64,000 nt of DNA, from the NCBI GenBank assembly GCA_949152475.1, contig OX424559.1, forward strand, positions 33,461,119-33,525,118. Direction: 5' to 3'. Source of the DNA: Terebella lapidaria (lineage: Eukaryota; Annelida; Polychaeta; Terebellida; Terebellidae). The notes below the pieces were generated by a model. It saw nothing but the letters and a program-made list of their open reading frames with translations. It did no database searches and was not told where the DNA came from. How positions within the stretch are numbered: the first letter of the stretch is position 1; each line of letters begins with the position of its first letter. Below are positions 31,556-41,723 of this stretch, piece after piece. The position numbers and the translations under genes were made by a program.

Positions 31556-33697
31556 TTGCAGTTCCAGTGGCAGACGGAACAGGAGCAGGCGTTCGCGGAG
31601 CTAAAGAACCGACTGGTAACGGCACATATTCTCGGTTACACGAGAGAACAGGGCAGATACATCTTGGACACAGACGCCAGCGACACCAGTCTGGGTGCAA
31701 TGCTGTCCCAGAAGCAGGGTAACCAGGAGCGGGTTATAACCTACTTGAGCCGCAGCGTGACCAAAGAAGAACGGAGATATTGCGTCACCCGGAAGGAGCT
31801 CCTGGCGGTTGTATTTGCGGTACAGAAGAATAAACAGTACTTGCTGGGACGACACTTCCTGCTGCGCACGGACCATGGCAGTCTTACCTGGCTGATGAAT
31901 TTTAAGGAGCCGCAGGGACAAGTCGCGCGGTGGATTGAGCTGCTGAACGAGTTCCATTTCGACATCGAACACCGCCCTGGCCGTATCCATAATAACGCAG
32001 ATGCGCTGTCTAGGTCTCCGTGTAGCCAGTGTGGAAAGATCGACTGGAAACAAGCCAAGATTGATGCCTGGAACTACGGAGAGAAGATTCGGCAGACCCG
32101 GAGCGAAGAAACTCCACAGTTAAAGCCAAGGAAGGGGGTTCGCCGAAGGCGGTCACGGAAATCGACCGGAGAAGCAGACTTGGCAAAAACAACGGAGGTT
32201 CCAACTGGGGCGGAAGCGGTTCCGGTTGCAGAAAAGGCTGTCCCAGGAAAAGCGGTTGCGGATGCAGTAAAGGCAGATGCAGAGGAAGCTGTCCCAAGAA
32301 AAGCGGTTCCGGTAAAAGCAGACGCGGAAAAAGCAGTTGAAGAGCAGAGTAAGCTGGCGGAAAATGAAGAAAAGGAGACCGTGCTGGGGCAGAAGTATCA
32401 ACCGGCTGACCTACGGCGGATGCAGCAAGCAGAACCATGGTACCCTCTGGTGGCAGCGCTGGTCGACGGAAGCGGTGTAGCCGATCGTGCAGACTTTTCC
32501 AGTTTGAGCTCTGAAGAGAAAGTGCTGTACGGAATGCGGAAGACCTTGCTGAAAATCGACAGAGTTGTCTACCGGAAGTGGGAAACAGCAGAAGGAACAA
32601 GCAGAATGCAGCTGATAACACCGAAGGAGCTGAGACAGGAGATTTTCCGTCTGGCTCATCAGAGCCGGACGGGAGGACACCTCAGGAGCAGAAGGATGGC
32701 AGCTAGCATACGACGGCGGTATTACTGGCCGGGCTTGATGCGGGACATAAAGCAGTGGGTGCTGAGCTGCGAGGAATGTGCGTCAAGAAGTATGCAGAAC
32801 TTACAGAAGTCTCTGATGCAGAAGTTCCGGGTAGGAGCACCAATGGAGAGGGTTGCAATGGACGTGCTGGGTCCGTTACCTAAATCTACCTGGGGAAACC
32901 GATATATCCTGGTCATCGGGGATTACTTTACCAAGTGGGTAGAAGCATACCCCATGCCGAATCAGGAAACAGTTACGGTTGCGGATATTTTCGTCAACCA
33001 GTTTGCAGTGCGGTACGGCATCCTGATGGAGATCCATACCGATCAAGGCAGAAATTTCGAGTCGGACTTGCTGAAAAACGTTTGCAGAATCCTGGGGATT
33101 TACAAGACACGGACAACTGCCTTCCGACCACAGTTGGATGGCTTCATTGAGAGATTCAACCGGACACTGCAGCAGATCCTGAGCCTGTACGTGAGCTAGC
33201 GACAGACCAACTGGGATCAGCTAGTCCCGTTGGCAATGGCAGCTTACCAGAGCACTCCACAGGAAACAACCGTACAGAGTCCCAACTGGCTGATGCTGGG
33301 CAGAGAAGTCAACACTCCGGTGGAGTTACTGATTGGCAGGCCTCCGGGCGAATCTACAGCAGAGATAACAGAGTATGGCAGTCAGCTCCGGGAGCGACTA
33401 GAAGCAGTTTATAAGGCAGTTCGGGAGAAATCTGGCAGAGAAATGGAACGGCAGAAGAAGCTGTATGACCGACGGAAGGTCGACAGTCAGTTCCAGCCAG
33501 GAGACCAAGTGTGGATGGCGGTTAAAACACGGAAAAAGTGGAAGGCACCCAAGTTGCAGAGGAAGTGGAGCGGACCGAAGCTGGTGCTGAGCAGATTCAC
33601 TGACGTGACCTATGAGATTGCGGAGAACGAAACTCGACAGAAGGTGGTTCACTTCGATTTGCTGAAGCCGTATCACGGAGTCAAACATTCTAGATAG
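31556..33697 (+). pseudogene. Gy2 RNase H and integrase (fossil)
   Basis: RNase H: YILDTDASDTSLGAMLSQ, YCVTRKELLAVVFAVQ, LRTDHGSLTWL. A long Lys/Glu/Ala-rich spacer (about 32120-32380) separates it from the integrase, which is unusual for the family. Integrase: an HHCC-type zinc part (HQSRTGGHLRSRRMAASI, SCEECAS), then the DDE core (MDVLGPLPKSTWG, HTDQGRNFESDLL, GFIERFNRT). The C-terminal GPY/F-like module follows (FQPGDQVWMAVKT, KWSGPKLVLSRFTDVTYEI). No chromodomain was seen. Broken in few places. Confidence 0.9.
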
Positions 33698-35660
33698 ATG
33701 AAGTGGAGAATGGCGGATTCTTGGAGGCAGATGGAACTGTCAAAAGAGGAAAACGTTCCGGAGGCGGAACAGTTAGTCTCTGAGTCGGACACGGACTCGG
33801 AGTAAAGCCTCAGAAGACGGAGAAATGCGGAGAGGCTGTGTGAGCTGCAGAGCAAAGTGCGGAGATAGCTGAGACCCTGGAAAAACGTTGAGTTCCGGCA
33901 GAATGCGACCGCTAGAGGATGGAACAGTATGCAGTGCTGATTCTGGAAGAAGCGGAAAACATGCAGAGCGGAATGGGGTGCAGAGACCGGATGTAAGACA
34001 TCCTAGAGGTTCTGACTGGGTTGAGCATGATGCCAACCAGTCGAGGGTAGCGGCCAGGGGTCCAGAAGAACCTGGGTTAGCGGTCTAGTATCTCCAGAGA
34101 AGCAGCTACACGTCTTCCATATCAAGGAAATTGAGACGGAAAAGTTTTCCGGCTGAGGACATTTATCAGGAGTTTCCACTAGCAGAGACAGAAAACCGGC
34201 TGCAGATCGACAGAAACAGAGAAACATCACCCCGGATAGGAAGGCGCCTCCTTCTGGACCTGAATGTATGCAGTTTCCAGTGTCGACAAGCAGTTATACC
34301 AGTAAGCAGTCATGCAGTTGGCAGAGCAGTGCAGCTGGCGGAAACGCCCAACTTGCAGTCTAGATGTTCGTCTGTCAGGCAGATTCTACTAGCTGAGACT
34401 CTATTCGACCCTCCTGCAAGCAGAGATACTTCAAAGTTGCAGAAACTTCGTCGAGAGAGGCGGTTGAATCGAGCCGGAAATATCCGGAGATAGCCGGTTA
34501 AGGCGGAGACGGACACCTCTCGGTTAACGGTTGAGTTTTTGGCTACTTGTGACGTCACTCCTGAGGCAGCCAATCAGTGTGGAGCTTTTCCAGTCACGTG
34601 ATTCGAAAGGGTATATAAGGGCCTTGAAAACGGGCTCTGCCAGCAGTTGGAGAGCAGACCTCGAGCTGAGCACATCGCTGTTGAAGTTTGGCGGAATCGA
34701 ATCAAGTCCAGCACGGAGGCGGATGGCTGTGGCGGTTGTCGAAGGCGGATGACTGTGGCGGTTGACAGAAGCGGATGGCTGTGGCGGTATTGTAGAAAGC
34801 GGTGGCGAACAACAGTGGCGAATAGCAGTAGCAGAAAAACTGTGGCGGACAACAGTAGTGGATAGCAGTAGCAGAAAGCGGTGGCGGACAACCGAGGCGG
34901 AGAGCAGTGCAGAGGAGGAGGATTGCAGACGAAGAGGATGAACTTCAGGAGTTGGAAGATGCCGAGCCGGTTAAGCCACCCGTCACCCGGAGTTCTACTC
35001 GGAACCCTTCCCGGAAAAACAGTCCTGATCCATCCCACGGAGCCGGAGCAGGCCGTGATCATGGAAGGAAGCGAAGCCGCAGTCGTTCCTCGGAGAGATC
35101 TGGTCGTCACCAACGACGAGAGTACCGGAAGGAGAGTCCGGAGCACACAAGGGACCGGGGCGGAAAACGGGGCAGAGCGGAGAAGTGACATTCACCATCC
35201 AAGTCTACCAGTAGCAGCGTCAAGGGAAAAGGCAAAGGAGTGTACGACTACAAGTTCCGGCTGTTGGAGGAAGTTTCCAGCGGAGCAGTAGCTGAGGTCG
35301 GAGTGGCTGATATTTCGGAATTGCAGGGCAGAGATGGGGAAGGCAGTTTCTGGAGTCCGGCTCCAAGGACAACTAGCAGTGGCAGAACCATGAGCAGTGT
35401 AATTGTGCGGCCCGGAAGCGAAATCGGAAGCAGAGCTGATAGCGGAACCGGAAGCAGAGCTGATAGCAGAACCGGAAGCGGGGCTGAGAGCAGAGCGGAC
35501 AGCAGGGCAGGTGGCGGAGTAGGAGGCCGAGCGGAGACTAAAGCAGATAGCAGAACCAGGAGCAAAGCTGACAGCAAGGCGGAGACTCAAGGTTCCACGG
35601 AGAGAACGTTGCTGGCAACTATCCAAGCAGTGGCTGGAAGCAGAACCAGTTCAGCGGCCC
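33698..35660 (+). other. Gy2 post-pol region
   Basis: Almost 2 kb lie between integrase and the 3' LTR, where most simple gypsy elements have little. The first 0.8 kb has no convincing frame. After the promoter-like cluster at 34550-34619 come GCGGATGGCTGTGGCGG-type short repeats (34720-34900). Then open stretches follow: one with DEEDELQELEDAEPVKPP and an Arg/Ser-rich tail (34907-35188), and one with repeated GSRADSRTGSGAES-like units (35240-35700). No domain or envelope feature was recognised. The coding role is uncertain. Confidence 0.5.
34550..34619 (+). promoter_or_regulatory. Internal promoter-like cluster in Gy2
   Basis: In order: TGACGTCA (34550-34557), CCAAT (34570-34574), CACGTG (34595-34600) and TATATAAG (34612-34619). 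The LTR promoter has the same order of CRE, E-box and TATA with similar spacing. This suggests a second start site for a post-pol transcript, or a captured piece of a related LTR. Confidence 0.55.
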
Positions 35661-35662
35661 GA

Positions 35663-36860
35663 GATAACGGTATGGAGTCTTCTGCGTCCGACAGTTCCCC
35701 AAAGGTATTTTGTGTATATTTCGTGATATTACGGTTTAATAACAGGTTATTTAAATGTATATGCGTTTAAAGGTTCATACGGTTATTTATTGGTAATATT
35801 AGAAAGGTGTTCCGGCTTGGAACTTAGAATAATTTAGATGGTTAAGCCGGAATCGGAGCCGGAATCGGAGCCGGAACCGGAGACGGAACCGGAGACGGAG
35901 CCGGAGCCGGAACCGGAGACAATGGAGTACAAAAACGTAATGACGTTATTTCCGGATGGTCACGTGATCAGCCTCATTTTCGGTTCAAAAGGTGACGTGT
36001 AAACCCTTGATTGGTTATAGCATGTTTTTGGAAATTCCAGAAAAATCAGTGTTTTGGCGGGTTATGAAGTCACAATAGGTCGGTCACGTGACACCGGGTC
36101 TGAGGTCTATAAAAGCCGCCGCTTCACAGCGGACGGCGGAGTGCAGACCCCTTCTCCCTTAGCAGAGTACTCCCTTGCTCCGGCTCGAGTCATGCAGATG
36201 ATCGCAGTTTATGTCTTCTGACTGTACACTTAGAGAAATAAAGCTGAAAACCTATTCCGGGTTGTTTTTCCGTGTTCATTAGGGAACTTGGAATTTATGA
36301 TAAAGTTAAAGGAATCGGTGAAAGTAATACGGAGAAGAAGGGAGACAAGTTAACGGTTGGTTAAGACAAAGTTTGTAACGACGTCTGATGGTGATCCGAG
36401 AACCCAGATCACCGGAGAAGACGGAGACGGAAGTGGAATCAACGGAGCAATTGCAGAGACGGTGCCTGACGGAGCAGCTGCGGAAGCAGGAGCGGTTGCA
36501 GTATCGGAGGCGAACAAGCATCCGGATTCTTTATTTCAGGTGCAGTAGCAGTTTGCAGTGAGACGGAAACAACAGAGTAGTTGCGGAAACGGTGACCCGA
36601 CAGGGCAGTTGCAGTACCGGAAGCAGAAACGCAACCGGAATCTTTACTTCAGGTGCAGCTTGCAGATTGCAGTCGGAGAACGGTTGGAGGTCCATTCCAG
36701 ACCACGCTACCAACCCTTAGAGACTTCTAGCTGTGATTAAGCCGTGAAAGCAGCAGTTTCCCTGAAATTTTTCCGTTTCAGCTCCGGTTAACAAAAAAAA
36801 CCCCACCCACCTTCCAAGTAACCGGTTATCCAGACATCACCAAAGGGGAAACCCGTTACA
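35663..36860 (+). repeat. Gy2 3' LTR
   Basis: It aligns with 27355-28561 along its length. The left edge is set by the match ATAACGG/TGTAACGG, so it may be off by a few bases; no clear polypurine tract was seen before it. The CCGGAACCGGAG-type run near 35850-35915 is longer than in the 5' LTR. Confidence 0.8.
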
Positions 36861-38290
36861 ACATCATCGTCCAGAATGAGCATCTTCGCCAATCTAGGGA
36901 CGTCATCATCCAAAATGTGGCATCATTGCTTATCTAAGGACATCATCGTCCAAAACATGAGGCATCATTGGCAATCTAAGGACATCATCGTCCAGAATGA
37001 GGCATTATCGCCAATCTAAGGACATCATCTGAAGACATCATCATTCCAAATGAGGCATCGTCGCCAGAGGACATCATCGTCCGACATGAGGCATCATCGC
37101 CAAAGGACATCATCGTCCAAAATGAGGCATCATCGCCAAAGGACATCATCGTCCAAAATGAGACATCATCACCAAAGGACATCATCGTTCAAAATGATTC
37201 ATCATCACCAAAGGACATCATCGTCCAGAATGAGGCATCATTGCCAATCTAGGGACATCATCGTCCAAAACGTGGCATCACCGCTAATCTGAAGGCATTA
37301 TCGCCAGTCTAATGACGTCATCGTCCAGAATGGGTCATCATAGCAATCTAAGAACATCATCGTCCAGATTAAGGCATCATCCCCAATCTAGGGACATCAT
37401 TTTCCAAAATGAGTCATCATCCCAAATCTAGGGACATCATTGTCCGAAATGAGGCATCATCGCCAATCAAGGGACATCATCGTCCAAAACATGAGGCCCA
37501 ATCGGCATTCTAAAGACATCATCATCCAGAATGAGGCATCATTGCCAATCTAAGGACATCGTCGTCCTGAAAGAGGCATTATTCGCCAATCCAAGAACAT
37601 CATCGTCCCAAATGAGGCATCATCGCCAAAGGACATCATCGTCCAAAATGAGGCATCATCGCTAAATTAAGGAACATATATGAGTCATTCTTTCCTGTGA
37701 CCTTGAAATTCAAACATGAGGCATCATCGCCGGTCTAAGGACGTCATCATCCCAAATGAGGCATAATCGCCAATCTAGGAACATCATCATCCGAAATGTG
37801 GCGTCAATGCTAATCTAAGGATTTCATGGTCCAATACATGAGGCATCATCGGAAATCTAAGGACATCATCATCCGGAATGAGCCATCATCGCCAATCTAA
37901 GGACATCATCATCCTGAAAGAGGCATCATCGCCAATCTAAGGACATCATCATCCTGAAAGAGGCATCATCGCCAATCTAAGGACATCATCATCCTGAAAG
38001 AGGCATCATCGCCAATCTAAGGACATCATCGTCCCAAATAAGGCATCATTGCCAAAGGACATCATCGTCCAACATGGAGCATCATCGTCAAAGGACATCA
38101 TTGTCCAAAATGAGGCATCATCGCCAAATTAAGGAACATCATCGTCCAACATGAGGCATCATTGCCAAAGGACATCATCGTCCAAAATGAGGCATCATCG
38201 CCAAATTAAGGAACATCATCGTCCAACATGAGGCATCATAGGCAAATACTTACATCACCATCCAAGTGTGGCCTCATTGCCTGATGACAT
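36861..38290. repeat. Minisatellite, right part (36-40-bp units)
   Basis: About 35 units of GACATCATCGTCC(A)AAATGAG and GGCATCATCGCC, either with a CAATCTAAG linker (about 40 bp) or with AAAG (36 bp). Four near-identical units at about 37880-38030 (CATCATCCTGAAAGAGGCAT) point to recent local expansion. The 36-bp units keep a reading frame by chance (37050-37292), which is not a gene. Confidence 0.85.
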
Positions 38291-38860
38291 CATCGTAAAT
38301 CATGTGGGAGTATACTTATCTCAGAAAATCATGTTCCCCATTATCATTACAAACCATATCATTTGCGCGTGCATGAGGAGATCTACCATTTATTACAGGT
38401 ATAATATATATTACTAGGTGTTAAACCATATGTTAGTGTTATCATGGGCAATTATGTATATGGTATAAAGTGGATCACATTTACATACCTGATGTGTGTC
38501 CCTAGTTACAATGGAATAACCGAGTAACATAACAACAAGCCAGATCAACAAATTTTTGTGGGAGATATAGATGGTCGTTGTTTGCCGTGATCTTCATTTC
38601 CCGTGAATATCATTGCCACCTATCTGCAGGAAATGACCTGCAGGTTCAATGGACAAAATTGCTTCAATTAGCATAACCTGATTGAGTCGGCAATACGAGC
38701 CCAATTTTTGTGGTAAAATTCCCCATGACAATGTTATTTCAAAGTCGGAACGAATTAGTCCCAACCTCCTGACGACGTGTGTCCGGCTAACTATTACAAC
38801 GCTGATCGCCGCACGGATATAACCATAGACATAGAAGAGTATGTCTAGATGATATAACGT
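38291..38860. other. No gene seen
   Basis: Unique-looking AT-rich sequence between the minisatellite and the next MITE. No domain, RNA gene or strong repeat was recognised. Confidence 0.5.
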
Positions 38861-39181
38861 GACTAAATCACTTGAATAGACAACTTTCGCTGCTTTTGTA
38901 TTTTAACTTGTGCGCAGAATTTCCACTTGCCAGGACAATGGGGGCGAGCCGCAAACAGTGGAGCTGAGCCACCAGGCCAACGGCCAGACGAAGCAGCAGA
39001 CCGAAGTCTGTGTGTATCCATCAATCTGTATCACACCCAAATAGCCTATATCCCCTTTGTCGGGGCAGTGGGGCGAGCCATAAACTATGGCGCTGACCCG
39101 CGAGGCCAATCAGTCAATTGATGAATTTGTATCACACAAAATACAAAAGCAGCGAAAGTTGTCTATTCAAGTGATTTAGTC
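38861..39181. mobile_element. MITE-like element with ~43-bp terminal inverted repeats
   Basis: The left end GACTAAATCACTTGAATAGA continues through CAACTTTCGCTGCTTTTG. The right end is its near-perfect inverse and finishes GTGATTTAGTC. Inside, two GGGGCGAGCCRYAAAC-type blocks about 130 bp apart are direct repeats. No target duplication is obvious. Confidence 0.75.
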
Positions 39182-39204
39182 GATGTGATTCCTGGATGTG
39201 TAAT

Positions 39205-39857
39205 CTACGGAGGCCCTGAGGGGACATGGTGGGAATTCTGTGATAATTATTTCGTTCCCTCAAAATAGATTTCGTATCCTCGAAATATGATTTCGTTCGA
39301 ACGAAATCTGATTTTGTTCCTTCGAAATAGATTTCGTTTGAATGAAGAAGAATTTGTTCCCTCGAAATAGATTTCTTTCTCTCGAATTAACATTTCGTTC
39401 CCTCGAAGTAACATTTCATTATGAAATTGATTTCATTCTTATACTATTTTGAGTGAACGAAATTTAATTCGAGTTAACGAAATGTTATTTTGAGATAATG
39501 AAATGTTATTTCGAGGGAACGAAATTTACTTCAATATAATGAAATGTCATTTCGAGGGGATGAAATATATTCCGAGGGAATGAAATCTATTTCGAGGGAA
39601 CGAAATAATTATCTCAGAATTCCCACCATGTCCCCTCTATTTCGAGGGAACGAAATATATTTCGAGGAAACGAAATCTCTTTTCGTTCAAACGAAATCTC
39701 TTTTCGTTCAAACAAAATCCGTTCAAACGAAATAAGATTTCATTTGATCGAAATCTATTTCGAGGGAACAAAATCTATTTCGAGGGAATGAAATATATTT
39801 CGAGGGAACGAAATAATTATCTCGGAATTCCCACATGTCCCCTTAGGGGCTCCGTAG
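39205..39857. mobile_element. Fold-back element made of ATTTCGTTCCCTCGAAAT-type repeats
   Basis: The ends CTACGGAGGCCCTGAGGGGA and the inverse of CTACGGAGCCCCTAAGGGGA pair over about 55 bp, and TAAT flanks both sides (39201-39204 and 39858-39861). Almost the whole interior is short repeats of a palindromic word (ATTTCGTTCCCTCGAAAT and relatives), inverted around 39430. A second internal copy of the end block lies at about 39600-39640. There is no coding sequence. Confidence 0.7.
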
Positions 39858-39861
39858 TAAT

Positions 39862-40736
39862 CCATTTGATGAGGCTAATAAGAGCACATAGTCCACCTTT
39901 AAAGTAATGAAAAAAGTCCAGGAAAGTGCGAGAAAAATTTTGGTTCTGATTTGTTTTGATGCGCGGTCAGCAGATAAGTTCTATGCGCATGCGTAAATTG
40001 TAATGTACATGGGGGTAAACACTCACCATACAATTAAGGATTGAGCAACCCTGAACCCATTCCCCATCCCAATCATAAATACAATACTGCTCAATTGTAG
40101 TTATTTTGCGATAGAAACAGAACCCGACCAAATACTTCATCAAAAGACACACTGGCGTCATCAGGGGCAGACAATGTGGTAAGTGTAGTTGTTTCTACTG
40201 TACACAGGATGGAATTAGTATACAACTGCCCAACAACCTATAAAAATAATTTAGAAATCGGAAACAAACCCTATGGAATAGATATATGAAAAGTACATAA
40301 GTACCTAATCACAAGCCAAAAGGCTACTGAGTTGTTGGTATGAATCTATTTTGAAACATAAGTGAAATATGCGCAATATTACGTACTGTGTGCCGTAAAG
40401 TTGCCTGGCAACTATACTTGTCGATTCTTATTCGTACGCCATAGACCTATCCGTTGAATAACGTTTTAGAATCGTCAAATAAACTACGGCCAATCAGAGC
40501 ACAGGTATTTATTGTATGTACCATGTGGTGGGTCAAAAAAGTGCGGGAAAACTGTGAGCCACTGATATATAACCTAATATTTTTTTTTAGTGCTGAAAAG
40601 TGCTGAAAATATATTATCGGAGTGATACACAATATTATCGACATACAATTGTGGTGTTTGAATTATCAATAGTTCTTTTTCAAGCTGATGGCCAGCTACG
40701 CTCGGATCTACTCAACTTAGCTTTGGTTGAATAGTT
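39862..40736. other. No gene seen
   Basis: AT-rich, unique-looking sequence up to the left edge of Gy1-b. Short open stretches show no domain. Confidence 0.45.
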
Positions 40737-41448
40737 TGTAAAAAGTTTTAACGTCGTCCACTATCCGGGATCCTCGAGGATAGTCCTCTCACCACAGCTC
40801 ATTGCGGACGCGCACGCGCTATCCTCAGATCCTCGCAGATAGTCCGCTCACCGAGGGTCACTGCGGGCGCAGAGCCTATCCATCATCAAAACGTTAACCA
40901 GGTAGCAGCCCGCCCAGCGAGCCCAGACATGCGGACGCCACTCAGATACAGGATCATCACCGTGGTGTTAACTGTAAGACCGGCTCGCCTAGGTCCGCCA
41001 TGAGGGATGGAACCCCAGACAGCCCGACAGTCCGCCAGAGCCTGTGTTGCACCATCCTGGGTGGGAGACCGGTGATCCAGAGGGCGTATGCCCCTGAGTC
41101 ATCAAGGTCTTCCCCACACGGGCCCCTATCGAAATTGTCCCCAGGGGCCCGTGAGGGCCTTAGCCACGGAGCGAGGACATAGAGCTCATGGCCGAGCTCT
41201 CCGTCGTCTCTCTCGCCTTGCTCTGAGACAACTTCACAGACCAAAACGCCTCCAGAGTATTAATAACCCCAGAGCACGAGAAACGAAGAAGATGACGTAA
41301 GATCATCGTTATAACTTACTGGGCGAGAGAGTTGGAGAGCGTTACTAGGCAGCACGTGCTTCGAACAGAAACGTCCAAAACAAAGGCCGTAAAACAAGAT
41401 TGTGTAACAAAGAACCACCTTCCGCGATCTTTGGGCAAAATCGCCACA
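40737..41448 (-). repeat. Gy1-b 3' LTR
   Basis: In element sense it starts TGTGGCGATTTTGCCCAAAG and ends in TTTTTACA. The complement of a polypurine tract (TTACCCCCTTCT) abuts it at 41449. Confidence 0.9.
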
Positions 41449-41723
41449 TTACCCCCTTCTCACAATGTTGGTCCCCAACATGCTCCTGCGCCCAAAACTG
41501 CAAAACACGTCGAGGGCATCGCATGGCGGAACCAGGAGTATTTTTAAGGTTAACCTTTAAATTTAGAAACTTTGTGAAATGACACACCAAGTGATCAAAA
41601 GTAGTAGTACCTCTAGAAAGGGTCGCTGGCCGGCCGGCTCCTCAGACCCGCGGAGCGAGTCCGAGGCATGGCGGAGCTGCGGAAGCGACTCCGGCACGCC
41701 GCTGCATTACCGCAGCGACGAGG

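Larger units (their letters stand above)
27355..36860 (+). mobile_element. Gy2: Ty3/gypsy retrotransposon inserted in the minisatellite, broken
   Basis: LTRs of about 1.2 kb (27355-28561 and about 35663-36860) begin TGTAACGG and end CCGTTACA. ACAT on both sides (27351-27354 and 36861-36864) is the likely 4-bp target duplication. Order: LTR, gag with CCHC knuckle, protease, reverse transcriptase, RNase H, integrase, about 2 kb of post-pol sequence with a promoter-like cluster, LTR. It differs clearly from Gy1 in sequence and codon style (GGAA/CGG-rich). It is nearly full in layout but broken at about five to seven places in the coding part. The LTRs differ by scattered substitutions and small indels, so it is of moderate age. 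Confidence 0.92.

Noticed and set aside
33698-35660. Envelope gene in Gy2
   Set aside because: No signal peptide, membrane span, cysteine pattern or furin-like site in any sense frame.
37050-37292. 80-codon ORF with MRHHRQRTSSSK repeats
   Set aside because: Created by the 36-bp minisatellite unit, whose length is a multiple of three; it is lost where units are 40 bp.
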